Below, piece after piece: positions 7,283 to 15,560 of a DNA stretch of 33,781 bases (positions are counted from its first letter, which is position 1; each line of letters starts with the position of its first letter). The stretch covers positions 1 to 33,781 of the forward strand of contig JAUNVJ010000011.1 in assembly GCA_030537695.1 (NCBI GenBank). Direction: 5' to 3'. The stretch is from Tissierellia bacterium. Its GTDB lineage: Bacteria > Bacillota_A > Clostridia > Tissierellales > Peptoniphilaceae. Both the position numbers and the translations under genes were made by a program. The notes beneath the pieces were generated by a model. That model was not told the origin of the DNA. It saw nothing but the letters and a program-made list of their open reading frames with translations, and did no database searches.

Positions 7283-8773
7283 TCAGTTTTGAGCCCAACC
7301 TTTTGCATATTCTACGGCCTTATGCCATTGATTGAGCTTTCGTATTCTATTTTCCTTTGTCATTTTCGATATAAATACTCTATCATATCTTTGATTTCCT
7401 TGCAATTCTTCTAAAGTCCAAAAACCAACAGCTAAACCAGCCATATAAGCGGCTCCTAAAGCAGTCGTTTCTACAGAAATCGGTCGCATCACTTGTTTAT
7501 CTATTATATCTGACTGAAATTGGAGCAATAAATCATTTTTGCTGGCACCCCCGTCTACCTTCAGTGAATTTATTTCAAATCCACAATCTTCTTCCATGGC
7601 TTTTATCACATCATGGGACAGATAGGCAAGTGATTCTAAAGTCGCTCGAATAATATGGTATTTATTGACGCCTCTGGTAATTCCTACAATGGCTCCACGA
7701 GCATATTGATCCCAATGGGGAGCCCCCAATCCGGTAAAGGCCGGCACAATGTAACAGCCATTGGTATCTTTTACCTTTCGTGCCATATACTCAGAATCTT
7801 CGGAAGAGTCAATGATACGCAATTCGTCTCTAAGCCATTGAATAGCTGAACCGGCAACAAAGATCGATCCTTCTAAGGCATATGATATTTTTCCATCCAA
7901 GCCCCAGGCTATGGTGGTAATAAGTCCATGCTTACTAAAAATCGGATTTTCTCCAATATTCATTAGTAAAAAAGCTCCCGTTCCATAGGTATTTTTCGCC
8001 TCGGATTGTGCGAAACATCCTTGACCGAATAAAGCCGCCTGCTGATCTCCAATGGCCGAAGCGATGGGAATTTCATTCCCTAAAAATTTGGAATGGCTCT
8101 TTCCGTATATCTCGCTTGAAGATTTTACTTCTGGCAGCATGGAAATGGGAATATCCATTAAATTCAAGATTTCTTCATCCCAAGTTAAGGTATTGATATT
8201 AAAAAGCATGGTTCGGGAAGCGTTGGAATAGTCCGTCACATGGACTTTCCCGTCTGTTAACATCCAAATAAGCCAAGAGTCAACAGTTCCAAACAATAAG
8301 TCTCCTCGTTTTGCTTTTTCTCTTGCCCCTTCCACATGGTCTAAAATCCACTTCAGTTTAGGACCGGAAAAATAAGCATCGATCACTAAACCCGTCTTTT
8401 CTCGAATCTTGCTTTCATATCCTTTTTCAATCAACTGATCACAGTATTTCGACGTTCGTCGACATTGCCAAACAATTGCATTATAAATAGGCTCCTTCGT
8501 ATTTTTATCCCATACCACGGTGGTTTCTCGTTGGTTCGTAATGCCGATGGCAGCAATATCCGTTGGATCGGCACCTAATTTTGAAAGGGCTTCAACTGCA
8601 GTTCCAATTTGAGTGGACCAAATTTCTTTTGGATCCTGTTCCACATAACCAGGCTTTGGAAAATATTGAGTAAATTCTTTTTGTGCAATAGATACAATTT
8701 GTCCGGTCTTGTCAAAAATAATCGTTCTACTGCTTGTCGTTCCTGCATCGAATGCCATAATATATTTTTTCAT
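7283..8773 (-). CDS. glpK: Glycerol kinase
   Basis: The 496-residue protein is full length for an FGGY-family glycerol kinase. It uses ATP to make glycerol-3-phosphate in the cytoplasm. Signatures: [11 protein letters not shown] (phosphate loop, ~8-18), QRETTVVWD (~81-89), IVWQCRRT (~98-105), [10 protein letters not shown] (~263-272) and GLGAPHWD (~345-352), with the family's C-terminal [17 protein letters not shown] (~402-418). The segment [16 protein letters not shown] (~222-237) is one residue shorter than I recall for lactic-acid bacteria and lacks the His that HPr phosphorylates there. It overlaps the HAD gene by ATGA. The downstream terminator separates it from the dehydrogenase genes, allowing different levels of kinase and dehydrogenase. 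Confidence 0.97.
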   Translation of the reverse strand: MKKYIMAFDAGTTSSRTIIFDKTGQIVSIAQKEFTQYFPKPGYVEQDPKEIWSTQIGTAVEALSKLGADPTDIAAIGITNQRETTVVWDKNTKEPIYNAIVWQCRRTSKYCDQLIEKGYESKIREKTGLVIDAYFSGPKLKWILDHVEGAREKAKRGDLLFGTVDSWLIWMLTDGKVHVTDYSNASRTMLFNINTLTWDEEILNLMDIPISMLPEVKSSSEIYGKSHSKFLGNEIPIASAIGDQQAALFGQGCFAQSEAKNTYGTGAFLLMNIGENPIFSKHGLITTIAWGLDGKISYALEGSIFVAGSAIQWLRDELRIIDSSEDSEYMARKVKDTNGCYIVPAFTGLGAPHWDQYARGAIVGITRGVNKYHIIRATLESLAYLSHDVIKAMEEDCGFEINSLKVDGGASKNDLLLQFQSDIIDKQVMRPISVETTALGAAYMAGLAVGFWTLEELQGNQRYDRVFISKMTKENRIRKLNQWHKAVEYAKGWAQN

Positions 8774-9573
8774 AGATTGGCCTCAATTTCTTTTGCAATT
8801 TCATAAATTGAATCATATACATAATCTGCAACAATATCCGACTGATTATATAGTGTACGATCCGTTTCTCCGCTTAAAACTAGAGCCGTTTTTATATTAG
8901 CATGTATACCGGTTTTAATATCGGTATACAGACGATCGCCAACCATAACCAAGTCCTTCTTATTTAAATCTTTTAATGAGCAAAGACTGTCGATCATGAT
9001 TTTATTCGGTTTTCCGACGATCTCCGGTTCCATTCCTGTAGACGCTTTAATAAACGCAATCATTGCTCCGATATCCGGCATAAACTTTCCTTTTTCAATA
9101 GGACAGTTAAAATCGGGATGGGTTGCAATATAAGGAATTTGTTCTCGGATTAAATCACAACCGAACCACAATTTCTCATAAGTAAGGGTCGTATCAAATC
9201 CCAGCACCACCAAATCAATAGCTCTCCTCTTATTGGAAAACACCTGGTACCCCGCTTCTTTAAATAAATGTTCCAAAGCAGGAGTACCTATTACAAAAAG
9301 ATTTTTAGCATGGGGATATTGTTTTCTTAGATAGAGTAGGGTAGCATCTGCCGATGTAAAAATATCATCTTCTGTGGCCTCAATTCCTAATCTCTGTAAT
9401 TTATCAACGTAATCTTTACGATCTTTAGAAGAATTATTCGTTAAAAAATACCAATTTTTATGATATTTTTTTAAAATATCAAAGAAGTAGTGAGCACCTT
9501 CAATTAATTCATCTCCCAGGTAAATCGTTCCATCCATGTCCAACAAAAATGTTTTCTGTTCATAAATCATCAT
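8770..9573 (-). CDS. HAD-IIA (NagD/PGP-like) phosphatase
   Basis: About 267 residues from the ATG that overlaps the dctM stop (ATGA). HAD motifs: [13 protein letters not shown] (motif I, Asp nucleophile and DGT), FLTNNSS (motif II), VGKPNKIM (motif III Lys) and [10 protein letters not shown] (motif IV). A C2-type cap holds [21 protein letters not shown], which sets substrate choice. Members act on p-nitrophenyl phosphate, sugar phosphates, phosphoglycolate or glycerol-3-phosphate. Its position between the TRAP genes and glpK suggests a glycerol-phosphate-related substrate. With GlpK present it would form a futile cycle on glycerol-3-phosphate, so a housecleaning role or a different phosphate ester is possible. 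No signal peptide is seen. Confidence 0.88.
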   Translation of the reverse strand: MMIYEQKTFLLDMDGTIYLGDELIEGAHYFFDILKKYHKNWYFLTNNSSKDRKDYVDKLQRLGIEATEDDIFTSADATLLYLRKQYPHAKNLFVIGTPALEHLFKEAGYQVFSNKRRAIDLVVLGFDTTLTYEKLWFGCDLIREQIPYIATHPDFNCPIEKGKFMPDIGAMIAFIKASTGMEPEIVGKPNKIMIDSLCSLKDLNKKDLVMVGDRLYTDIKTGIHANIKTALVLSGETDRTLYNQSDIVADYVYDSIYEIAKEIEANL

Positions 9574-10865
9574 ATCAACTCCGGTAAGAATGTCACAATA
9601 CCCGGTACATAGGTTATAATTAGAAGAACGATTAAAATGGCTACAATAAAGGGCCATACCTCTCGAACGAATCCTTCAATGCTACATTTCGTGATTCCAC
9701 AGACGGTAAACATCATAGAGCCAAATGGTGGCGTAATTCCACCAACCATAATATTTACAATGACGATAATTCCAAAATGCAAGGGATCCACTCCCAATTT
9801 CGTAACGATGGGAACCAACAAGGGAGCCGTTATGATCATAGCCGCCCCTCCTTCAATAAACATTCCCAAGATCAATAAGATCACATTGCAGATAGCAAGC
9901 ATTGCATGTTTATTCGTTGTAATATTTAATAAAGCATTGGTAAGCTTTTGAGGAATTCCTTCCCAACTTAAATAATAACCAAAGACATTGGCGGCAATAA
10001 TAATTAAAACAACCGAGCCGGTACCGTACACTGTCTCTTTAAAAATCTCAGGAAAATCTGACCACTCTAATTGTCGATAAAAAACTTTACCTACAATAAT
10101 TGTATAAATAATTGCTATTGCTCCGGCTTCTGAAGGAGTAATCATCCCGACTCGAATACTGGCTATGATTCCAAAAGGAAAAAGCAAAGCCCAAAATGAT
10201 TTCATTCCCTGTTTTAAAATTTCCTTAAATCCTGCTCTTTTTTCCCTAGTTGGAGCATAATTCCTTTTATTAGCAATAATGGATACGGCTATCATAAGTG
10301 CCACTGCCATCAGTACTCCCGGTACATACCCGGCGATAAACATCTTGCTGACAGATACACTGGCAATGATCCCATAGATGATTAAATTAATTCCCGGAGG
10401 AATAACCGGGGTAACCGCCGATGAAGCAGCAGTAATGGCCGATGAAAATTCCTTTGAATAGCCTTTTTTTTCCATTTCAGGTGCCAACATCTTAGCTTCC
10501 ATAGCTGCATCAGCATTTGCAGAACCGGATACACCACCCATCAATAAACTCAAAACGACGTTTACATGGCCAAGACCGCCTTTTAAATGGCCGGTTAAGA
10601 CATCGGCAAAGTCCATCAATTTTTCACTGATTCCTGAATAATTCATAATAGAACCTGCCATAATAAAAAATGGGATCGCCAATAACGAAAAATTTTGAGT
10701 ACTACTGACAAATTTTTGAAATACCAATACTGCACTAGTTCCCGTATCAATAAATAAAAAATAGAATAAAGCAGAGCCAAAAAGTGCAAAGACGATGGGA
10801 ACACTTGAAAAATAAAGTATAAAAACGATTAATACCGGTATCAAAGATACAAGTGTATTATTCAT
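9570..10865 (-). CDS. dctM: TRAP transporter large membrane subunit DctM
   Basis: About 431 residues with roughly twelve hydrophobic segments. Typical DctM features are IPFFIMAGSIMNYSGIS (~60-76), MGGVSGSANADAAMEAKML (~109-127), VTPVIPPGINLIIYG and the C-terminal MVGGITPPFGSMMFTV. DctM is the channel-forming subunit that couples substrate import to sodium entry. Three starts are possible: GTG at 10877, ATG at 10871 and ATG at 10865. I favour 10865 because AGGTGA is 8 bp before it. It overlaps the end of dctQ and the start of the HAD gene, so translation is coupled across the operon. Confidence 0.93.
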   Translation of the reverse strand: MNNTLVSLIPVLIVFILYFSSVPIVFALFGSALFYFLFIDTGTSAVLVFQKFVSSTQNFSLLAIPFFIMAGSIMNYSGISEKLMDFADVLTGHLKGGLGHVNVVLSLLMGGVSGSANADAAMEAKMLAPEMEKKGYSKEFSSAITAASSAVTPVIPPGINLIIYGIIASVSVSKMFIAGYVPGVLMAVALMIAVSIIANKRNYAPTREKRAGFKEILKQGMKSFWALLFPFGIIASIRVGMITPSEAGAIAIIYTIIVGKVFYRQLEWSDFPEIFKETVYGTGSVVLIIIAANVFGYYLSWEGIPQKLTNALLNITTNKHAMLAICNVILLILGMFIEGGAAMIITAPLLVPIVTKLGVDPLHFGIIVIVNIMVGGITPPFGSMMFTVCGITKCSIEGFVREVWPFIVAILIVLLIITYVPGIVTFLPELI

Positions 10866-11343
10866 TGGCATTTTCACCTACTTCCTTAAGCTCTTTAATA
10901 TCTCGTATCAAAAATTGTATCGTTCGGACTACCATAATTGTAAAACCTACCGGAATCGCCGTGGATATATAGGCCGATGATATTTCCAATACCGGTGTCG
11001 GTTTTCTATAAGTTGTCATAATGTATAAAATACTTAAATAAGTAATAAACCCAATTACAGCCAGTAAAACCAAGTCTACAAAAATCTTCACAATTTGTTT
11101 TTTTCTACCACTTAAATATTTTACAATAATATCTATGCCGATATGCTGACCTTTTTTGTACGCTGCGGAAGCACCAAGATAAACAGTCCATACGAAACAG
11201 GCTGTCGCCACTTCTTCCGACCAAGGGATGCCGGTTTTTAAAAAGTATCTCATAAATATATTTAAGATGACCAATATAATCGTGATACATAAAAAAAAGG
11301 AAGCAATCAATTCTTCAAAATTTTTAATTATTTTATTTGCCAT
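10858..11343 (-). CDS. dctQ: TRAP transporter small membrane subunit DctQ
   Basis: 161 residues from the ATG at 11341-11343 (AAGGGG upstream); an in-frame extension of seven residues is less likely. Four hydrophobic segments match the DctQ family, with the conserved FMRYFLKTGIPWSEEVA near residues 30-46. DctQ joins DctM in the membrane. It lies between dctP and dctM and overlaps dctM by a few bases. A strong hairpin separates it from dctP. Confidence 0.93.
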   Translation of the reverse strand: MANKIIKNFEELIASFFLCITIILVILNIFMRYFLKTGIPWSEEVATACFVWTVYLGASAAYKKGQHIGIDIIVKYLSGRKKQIVKIFVDLVLLAVIGFITYLSILYIMTTYRKPTPVLEISSAYISTAIPVGFTIMVVRTIQFLIRDIKELKEVGENANE

Positions 11344-11363
11344 TCGTCTACCCCTTAAAATCA

Positions 11364-11398
11364 ACGAATTAGAGGGAGATCCTCTAATTCGTTTTTTA
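11364..11398. promoter_or_regulatory. Stem-loop between dctP and dctQ
   Basis: ACGAATTAGAGG (11364-11375) and CCTCTAATTCGT (11381-11392) form a perfect 12-bp stem with a 5-nt loop. The T-rich tail lies on the plus strand. In the operon's own direction the stem is preceded by A-rich sequence and followed by TGATTTTAAGG, so it is not a classical terminator there. It probably protects dctP mRNA or slows transcription, keeping the binding protein more abundant than the membrane subunits. Confidence 0.7.
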
Positions 11399-11413
11399 TT
11401 TTTTTGCTTCTTA

Positions 11414-12466
11414 TTATTTCATTTTTTGAATTTCGTCTAATAGTTTCTGATGAATATCCGGAGAGATCCCTTCCATTTTGTCATATACCGATTCAGAAGT
11501 TTTTTGGAATGCATCGTAATCTACTTCATTGAATACAATTCCCTTTTCTTCTAATTCTTTTACTTGAGAGTCATAATTGTTTTTTACCTTATTCGTCATA
11601 TCAAAAGCATTCTTCGTGAACTCTTCTTGAATAATATCCTGATATTCTTTGGGAATACTATTGAAAACTTCAGCATTGATATAAATACCGCAAGTTCCCA
11701 AGAAATGTTTTGTCAAGCCTACGTTTTTAACGACTTCCGCACTACCATTAGCCGTCATAGCGTCAACAGTACCTTCCAACCCGTCTACAACACCTTGTTG
11801 TACAGCACTTAATGTTTCGCCGAATGCCATTGGTGTAGCAGTTGCACCCATTGCATTAATCGTATCGATAAAGATTTGACTTCCCGGTACACGGATTTTC
11901 ATTCCTTTTAAATCTTCAGGAGTTTTGATTTCTTCATTCGTCATCATGTTTCTAAAACCGAAAACATAATCCAAAGCCAGTACTTTAATACCATGCTCCG
12001 CTTCAAGTTCTTTTACCATGTCTTTTACAAGATCAGTTTGACACATTGCAGTATATTGATCGATTTCCGAATAGATATAAGGTCCTATAAATGCTTTAAA
12101 GTCAGGAACATAATCTCCCAAATACGATGGATCCTCGACAGAAATGAAGTTCGATCCATTGTAAACTTGTTCCAAACCGTCTTTATACGTTGCAAGTTGT
12201 CCTTGAGGATAGGTTTGAATATCAACTGCTCCATTTGTTCTTTCTCTAATCGCATCCGCTGCAGCGTCGGTTGATAATGTCAATTGCTCATCCGGTGCAA
12301 AAACATGGGATAATTTTAAAGTAATATGAAAATCTTCTGTACTAGCTTCCTTGGTTCCCCCGTTATTTCCTGCGTTTGCATCTTCAGCATTATTTTTTTT
12401 GCCACAGCTGGTAAGCATCAGTGTCAAAACACAAATAAATGCTAGGATACTCATTTTCTTTTTCAT
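11414..12466 (-). CDS. dctP: TRAP transporter substrate-binding lipoprotein DctP
   Basis: 350 residues from the ATG at 12464-12466, chosen because GGAG lies 8 bp upstream and a lipoprotein signal follows at once: KKKMSILAFICVLTLMLTSC with the lipobox Cys near residue 20. The mature part has the TRAP binding fold: LKLSHVFAPDEQLTLS, QTYPQGQLATYKDGLEQV, the helix FRNMMTNEEIKTPEDLKGMKIRVPGS containing the conserved Arg (RVPGS) that usually holds a substrate carboxylate, and QQGVVDGLEGTVDA. It is anchored outside the membrane. The substrate cannot be read from sequence. Context (glycerophosphodiesterase before it, HAD and glpK after it) suggests a glycerol-linked anion. Confidence 0.93.
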   Translation of the reverse strand: MKKKMSILAFICVLTLMLTSCGKKNNAEDANAGNNGGTKEASTEDFHITLKLSHVFAPDEQLTLSTDAAADAIRERTNGAVDIQTYPQGQLATYKDGLEQVYNGSNFISVEDPSYLGDYVPDFKAFIGPYIYSEIDQYTAMCQTDLVKDMVKELEAEHGIKVLALDYVFGFRNMMTNEEIKTPEDLKGMKIRVPGSQIFIDTINAMGATATPMAFGETLSAVQQGVVDGLEGTVDAMTANGSAEVVKNVGLTKHFLGTCGIYINAEVFNSIPKEYQDIIQEEFTKNAFDMTNKVKNNYDSQVKELEEKGIVFNEVDYDAFQKTSESVYDKMEGISPDIHQKLLDEIQKMK

Positions 12467-12591
12467 TTTTTCAAACTCCTTTTCTAAATTTATTTTATCA
12501 AGAAAAGTACTTCCCATATTCTTAATTTTTGTAAACCATATTATGTATATTCTCTGTAAAAATCTGGCATCCTTTTCTTGAAAAAATACAA

Positions 12592-13299
12592 TCAAAGTCT
12601 TTTAATGATATCCGGATAATCCGTAATCATACCGTCTACATCTAAGGCATAGGTCTTTTCAAAATCATAGGGTTCTTTTCCATACCATACATTGATACCG
12701 AAGCCATGTTTATGGAGATTATCCACCAGCTCTTGGTCTACACCATAAGCATTGGGGTGGTAGTATTCTACACCCAGCTCTTTTAAATAGTTCCACGGTT
12801 CCCATAGCCAACTTTCCACTAAGGCTCCACAGACGATATTTTTGTCCAGCTTCTTCATCTCCATTAAACTTTTATGATTAAAAGAGGAAATTATTATTTG
12901 ATCCATAATGTCATACTCTTTTAATATATTATATACTTTTTCTTCTATTTTGTCATACCAATATATACTTGTTTTTAACTCCACATTGGTAATAATATTT
13001 TTATCTTTTATATAGTCAAAATATTGACGAAGGGTCGGTATCGGTTCAAAGGAGAGATGAGGATATAAATTTGCCCCATTTATTTCTTGTAATTCTCGCC
13101 AAGTATAATCCATGACCTTTCCCGTCCTATCAGTGGTACGATCCAATCTCTCATCATGAATAATGACCACTTCACCATCTTTCGACAGATGGACGTCAAA
13201 TTCTATTCCATCGCAACCGGCTTCTACCGCTTTTCGAAACGCTATCATCGTATTTTCAGGATATTTTGATTTAAACCCTCTATGGGCAATATTTAGCAT
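12592..13299 (-). CDS. Cytoplasmic glycerophosphodiester phosphodiesterase
   Basis: The 235-residue protein starts directly with the GDPD motif NIAHRGFKSKYPENTMIAF, followed by GCDGIEFDVHLSKDGEVVIIHD (~residues 28-49), which supplies the metal-binding Glu and Asp and the catalytic His pair. NVELK lies near 123-127 and MITDYPD at the end. It cleaves glycerophosphodiesters to glycerol-3-phosphate and an alcohol. There is no signal peptide, so the substrate must first be imported. This is the main reason to think the TRAP system directly downstream brings in a glycerophosphodiester. The ATG follows AAGGAGGAAAT. A consensus promoter and terminator leader lie upstream. Confidence 0.95.
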   Translation of the reverse strand: MLNIAHRGFKSKYPENTMIAFRKAVEAGCDGIEFDVHLSKDGEVVIIHDERLDRTTDRTGKVMDYTWRELQEINGANLYPHLSFEPIPTLRQYFDYIKDKNIITNVELKTSIYWYDKIEEKVYNILKEYDIMDQIIISSFNHKSLMEMKKLDKNIVCGALVESWLWEPWNYLKELGVEYYHPNAYGVDQELVDNLHKHGFGINVWYGKEPYDFEKTYALDVDGMITDYPDIIKRL

Positions 13300-13326
13300 A
13301 TTTCCTCCTTCTTCATTCGAGATGAG

Positions 13327-13392
13327 TTATATGATGGTATTATTTATAAAATATAACAAAGCATTTTTTCCTGACTGCTCTTTGATACGCAT
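13327..13392 (-). CDS. Possible 21-residue leader ORF before the phosphodiesterase gene
   Basis: ATG at 13390-13392 follows AGGTGA at 4 bp and opens a 21-codon frame beginning MRIKEQSGKNALLYF, ending at TAA 27 bp before the next gene. It lies between the leader terminator and the phosphodiesterase. I recognise no family. It may be a leader peptide, a translated spacer or chance; the ribosome site is the only strong evidence. Confidence 0.3.
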   Translation of the reverse strand: MRIKEQSGKNALLYFINNTII

Positions 13393-13404
13393 TTAATCAC
13401 CTAC

Positions 13405-13457
13405 AAAAAAGAGCAAACGAATTCAATTAAAATAAACTAATTGAAAACCTTTGCTCT
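13405..13457 (-). terminator. Leader terminator before the phosphodiesterase-TRAP-glpK operon (candidate GlpP target)
   Basis: On the minus strand AGAGCAAA (13457-13450) pairs with TTTGCTCT (13417-13410), with additional internal pairing TTCAATTA/TAATTGAA, followed by six T. It begins about 25 bp after the expected transcription start, so most transcripts would stop here unless antiterminated. The foot GAGACGAGAGCAAAGG resembles the foot of the glpK-glpA terminator at 7226-7266. GlpP, encoded just upstream, is the natural candidate regulator. Confidence 0.75.
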
Positions 13458-13486
13458 CGTCTCACTGTTTTCTAAATTATATTTTA

Positions 13487-13515
13487 ATTATATAGTACAC
13501 TAAAATTTATGTCAA
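13487..13515 (-). promoter_or_regulatory. Consensus sigma-A promoter of the phosphodiesterase-TRAP-glpK operon
   Basis: Minus-strand TTGACA, exactly 17 bp, then TATAAT; both hexamers are perfect. Transcription should begin near 13480, leading straight into the terminator leader. No obvious catabolite-repression site was spotted near it by eye. Confidence 0.88.
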
Positions 13516-13590
13516 TTTAAAAAGCAAAATTATTATATAATATAGTCTTGATTTTACGTTAAGAGGTATCTATTAAATTTTTATTCACGA

Positions 13591-14937
13591 TTATTTCATC
13601 TTTGAAAAATAATCCTTGGTCTGTGCTTTTACAATGGGAAATAACAATGCCAAAGCAATTAAGTTGGGAATGACAACTAGTCCCATGGCAATGTCTTGAA
13701 CGGTCCATACGATATTGATTTTACCCAAACATCCTATCATACATAAAAATGGATAGACATATTTTATTTTTTCCGTTACAGTCGGACCATAGGCATAGGT
13801 AAAGGATTTAGCCGCATTAAACCATTGACCCATAAGGGTTGTAAAACAGAAAATGAGCAAGGCAAATATTGCCAAATAGGACAATGGACTCCAAGCCTCA
13901 CCTATGGCGGTAATTGCCATATTCGAAGCTTCAACACTTCCATCGATTGCTATTCCTGAAACACCGACGGTAAGAGCCGTCATCGTACAAATAATAATGG
14001 TGTCTAAAAATACTTCCGTTACTCCCGTAATTCCCTCTTCTACTGGATGATCCACAATTGCAGAACCGTGAGCAAATGGTGCCGTTCCTTCCCCTGCTTC
14101 ATTGGAGTACATTCCTCGAGCGATACCGTATTGCATACTTCTTGCAATCATATAACCGCCGGTACCACCTGCTACTGCCTGGAAGGAAAATGCTTCTGTA
14201 AATATCTTCGCAAATACACCGGGAACCGCTTTAATATTTACTATAATTACGATGATACAAAGAACCATATATATAATACTCATAATTGGTACTAATGAAG
14301 TGGCCACATTTGCCAGTCTTTTTAATCCTCCAAGAGTAATTGCCAACAATAAAACGATAAGAATAATTCCTGTAATCTTTGTATCTACATTAAAATTATT
14401 TTTTAAAATTCCTGCAATGGTATTCGATTGTACTAGATTAGCACCCATCATTTTAATACTCATCAGTACTGCAATAACCACACCGAGCCAAGGTAATTTT
14501 AGGCCGTCTCTAATATAATACATCGGTCCGGATAAAATCTTTCCCTCTGAATCCTTTCCCCGATACAGTTGAGAAAGAACGATTTCACCATATTTTAAAG
14601 CCATTCCAAAAAATGCAGCCAACCACATCCAAAAAATTGCTCCGAATCCTCCGGACACAATAGCAGTTGCTACTCCTACTACATTACCTCCTCCGATATT
14701 TCCTGCAAGAGTAACCATCATGGCTTTAAAAGTAGACAGAGAACCGTCTTCTCTTTCTTCATGTCTTTCGTGGAAAGACTTTATCAATGTTTGTTTCATG
14801 ATATAGCCAAAATAACGAACTTGAATGAATCCGTTGGAAAAAGTATAGAGGATTCCTAAGCCCAGCAATACATATACCAGCCAATTCCCCCACAAAATAC
14901 TATTAAATTTAGTCAAAAAAAGTTCCAGCTTTTCCAA
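13591..14937 (-). CDS. AGCS-family sodium:alanine/glycine symporter
   Basis: 448 residues from a TTG start at 14935-14937, chosen because AAAGGAGG sits 6 bp before it and because it yields MEKLELFLTKFNSILWG, the usual N-terminus. Earlier in-frame starts overlap glpP. About eleven membrane segments are visible. Family motifs include SLSTFKAMMVTLAGNIGGGN (~62-81), IFWMWLAAFFGMALKYGE and YSNEAGEGTAPFAHG (~278-292). It imports small neutral amino acids with sodium. It lies 13 bp behind glpP in the same unit, an unusual partner for a glycerol regulator; the link to glycerol use is unclear. Its terminator was not identified before the next promoter. Confidence 0.93.
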   Translation of the reverse strand: MEKLELFLTKFNSILWGNWLVYVLLGLGILYTFSNGFIQVRYFGYIMKQTLIKSFHERHEEREDGSLSTFKAMMVTLAGNIGGGNVVGVATAIVSGGFGAIFWMWLAAFFGMALKYGEIVLSQLYRGKDSEGKILSGPMYYIRDGLKLPWLGVVIAVLMSIKMMGANLVQSNTIAGILKNNFNVDTKITGIILIVLLLAITLGGLKRLANVATSLVPIMSIIYMVLCIIVIIVNIKAVPGVFAKIFTEAFSFQAVAGGTGGYMIARSMQYGIARGMYSNEAGEGTAPFAHGSAIVDHPVEEGITGVTEVFLDTIIICTMTALTVGVSGIAIDGSVEASNMAITAIGEAWSPLSYLAIFALLIFCFTTLMGQWFNAAKSFTYAYGPTVTEKIKYVYPFLCMIGCLGKINIVWTVQDIAMGLVVIPNLIALALLFPIVKAQTKDYFSKMK

Positions 14938-14950
14938 ATTTTTCCTCCTT

Positions 14951-15520
14951 TTAGATCCTCCAAATATTAGAGTTGCTGGAAGAAATTGCAATGGCCCCTG
15001 CATTTAACGCAGATATTACATCTTCTTTATCACTGATAAGGCCTCCTGCTATAATAGGCGTCTTTACCTGAGAAGTAATTCTTTTTATAATCTTCGGCAT
15101 CACACCAGGTAGGATTTCTACCATATCCGGCTGTGAGATATCAATGTTTTTTTCCAGATTATTAAAAGATAAAGAGTCAATTAAAAATAATCTCAAAATT
15201 GAAAATAAATGAAGTTCTTTTGCTCTTTTAACATTTTTAGGTCGTGTCGAAATAATTCCATCCGCCTGGGTATAACTTTTAATAAAATCAACAGTCACTT
15301 CTTTTGCAGATAGACCTTCCACCAAATCAATATGTACTATTGAATACTTCTTAGCTTTTTTAATTGCTTCAATATCTTGTTTTAACTGTAATAAATTTTC
15401 ATTTAATAAAAAAATAATCTTGGAATCTTCCTGTAAAGCCATTTCCAATTCTTCAGAATTTTTAACAGCTACTATTATTGGATTTTCTTCTATGCACTCT
15501 ATTATTTTTTTGTTACTCAT
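14951..15520 (-). CDS. glpP: Glycerol-responsive transcription antiterminator GlpP
   Basis: The 189-residue protein matches Bacillus GlpP in length and key blocks: IVHIDLVEGLSAKE (~61-74), DGIISTRPKNVKRAKE (~86-101), LRLFLIDS (~108-115), PDMVEILPGVMP (~129-140) and TPIIAGGLISDKEDV (~152-166). It is a TIM-barrel-like RNA-binding regulator. With glycerol-3-phosphate bound, Bacillus GlpP allows transcription past leader terminators of glpFK and glpD. The ATG follows AAGGAGG. The two terminator leaders in this window (13405-13457 and 7226-7266) are its likely targets. Confidence 0.92.
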   Translation of the reverse strand: MSNKKIIECIEENPIIVAVKNSEELEMALQEDSKIIFLLNENLLQLKQDIEAIKKAKKYSIVHIDLVEGLSAKEVTVDFIKSYTQADGIISTRPKNVKRAKELHLFSILRLFLIDSLSFNNLEKNIDISQPDMVEILPGVMPKIIKRITSQVKTPIIAGGLISDKEDVISALNAGAIAISSSNSNIWRI

Positions 15521-15560
15521 AGATACCTCCTTCTTAGATTATATATAATATTGATTGATT

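Noticed and set aside
12498..12581. 10-bp inverted repeat TCAAGAAAAG/CTTTTCTTGA in the gap between GDPD and dctP
   Set aside because: The arms are 64 bp apart, low in complexity, and the sequence between shows no promoter or terminator. It is likely chance in AT-rich DNA.
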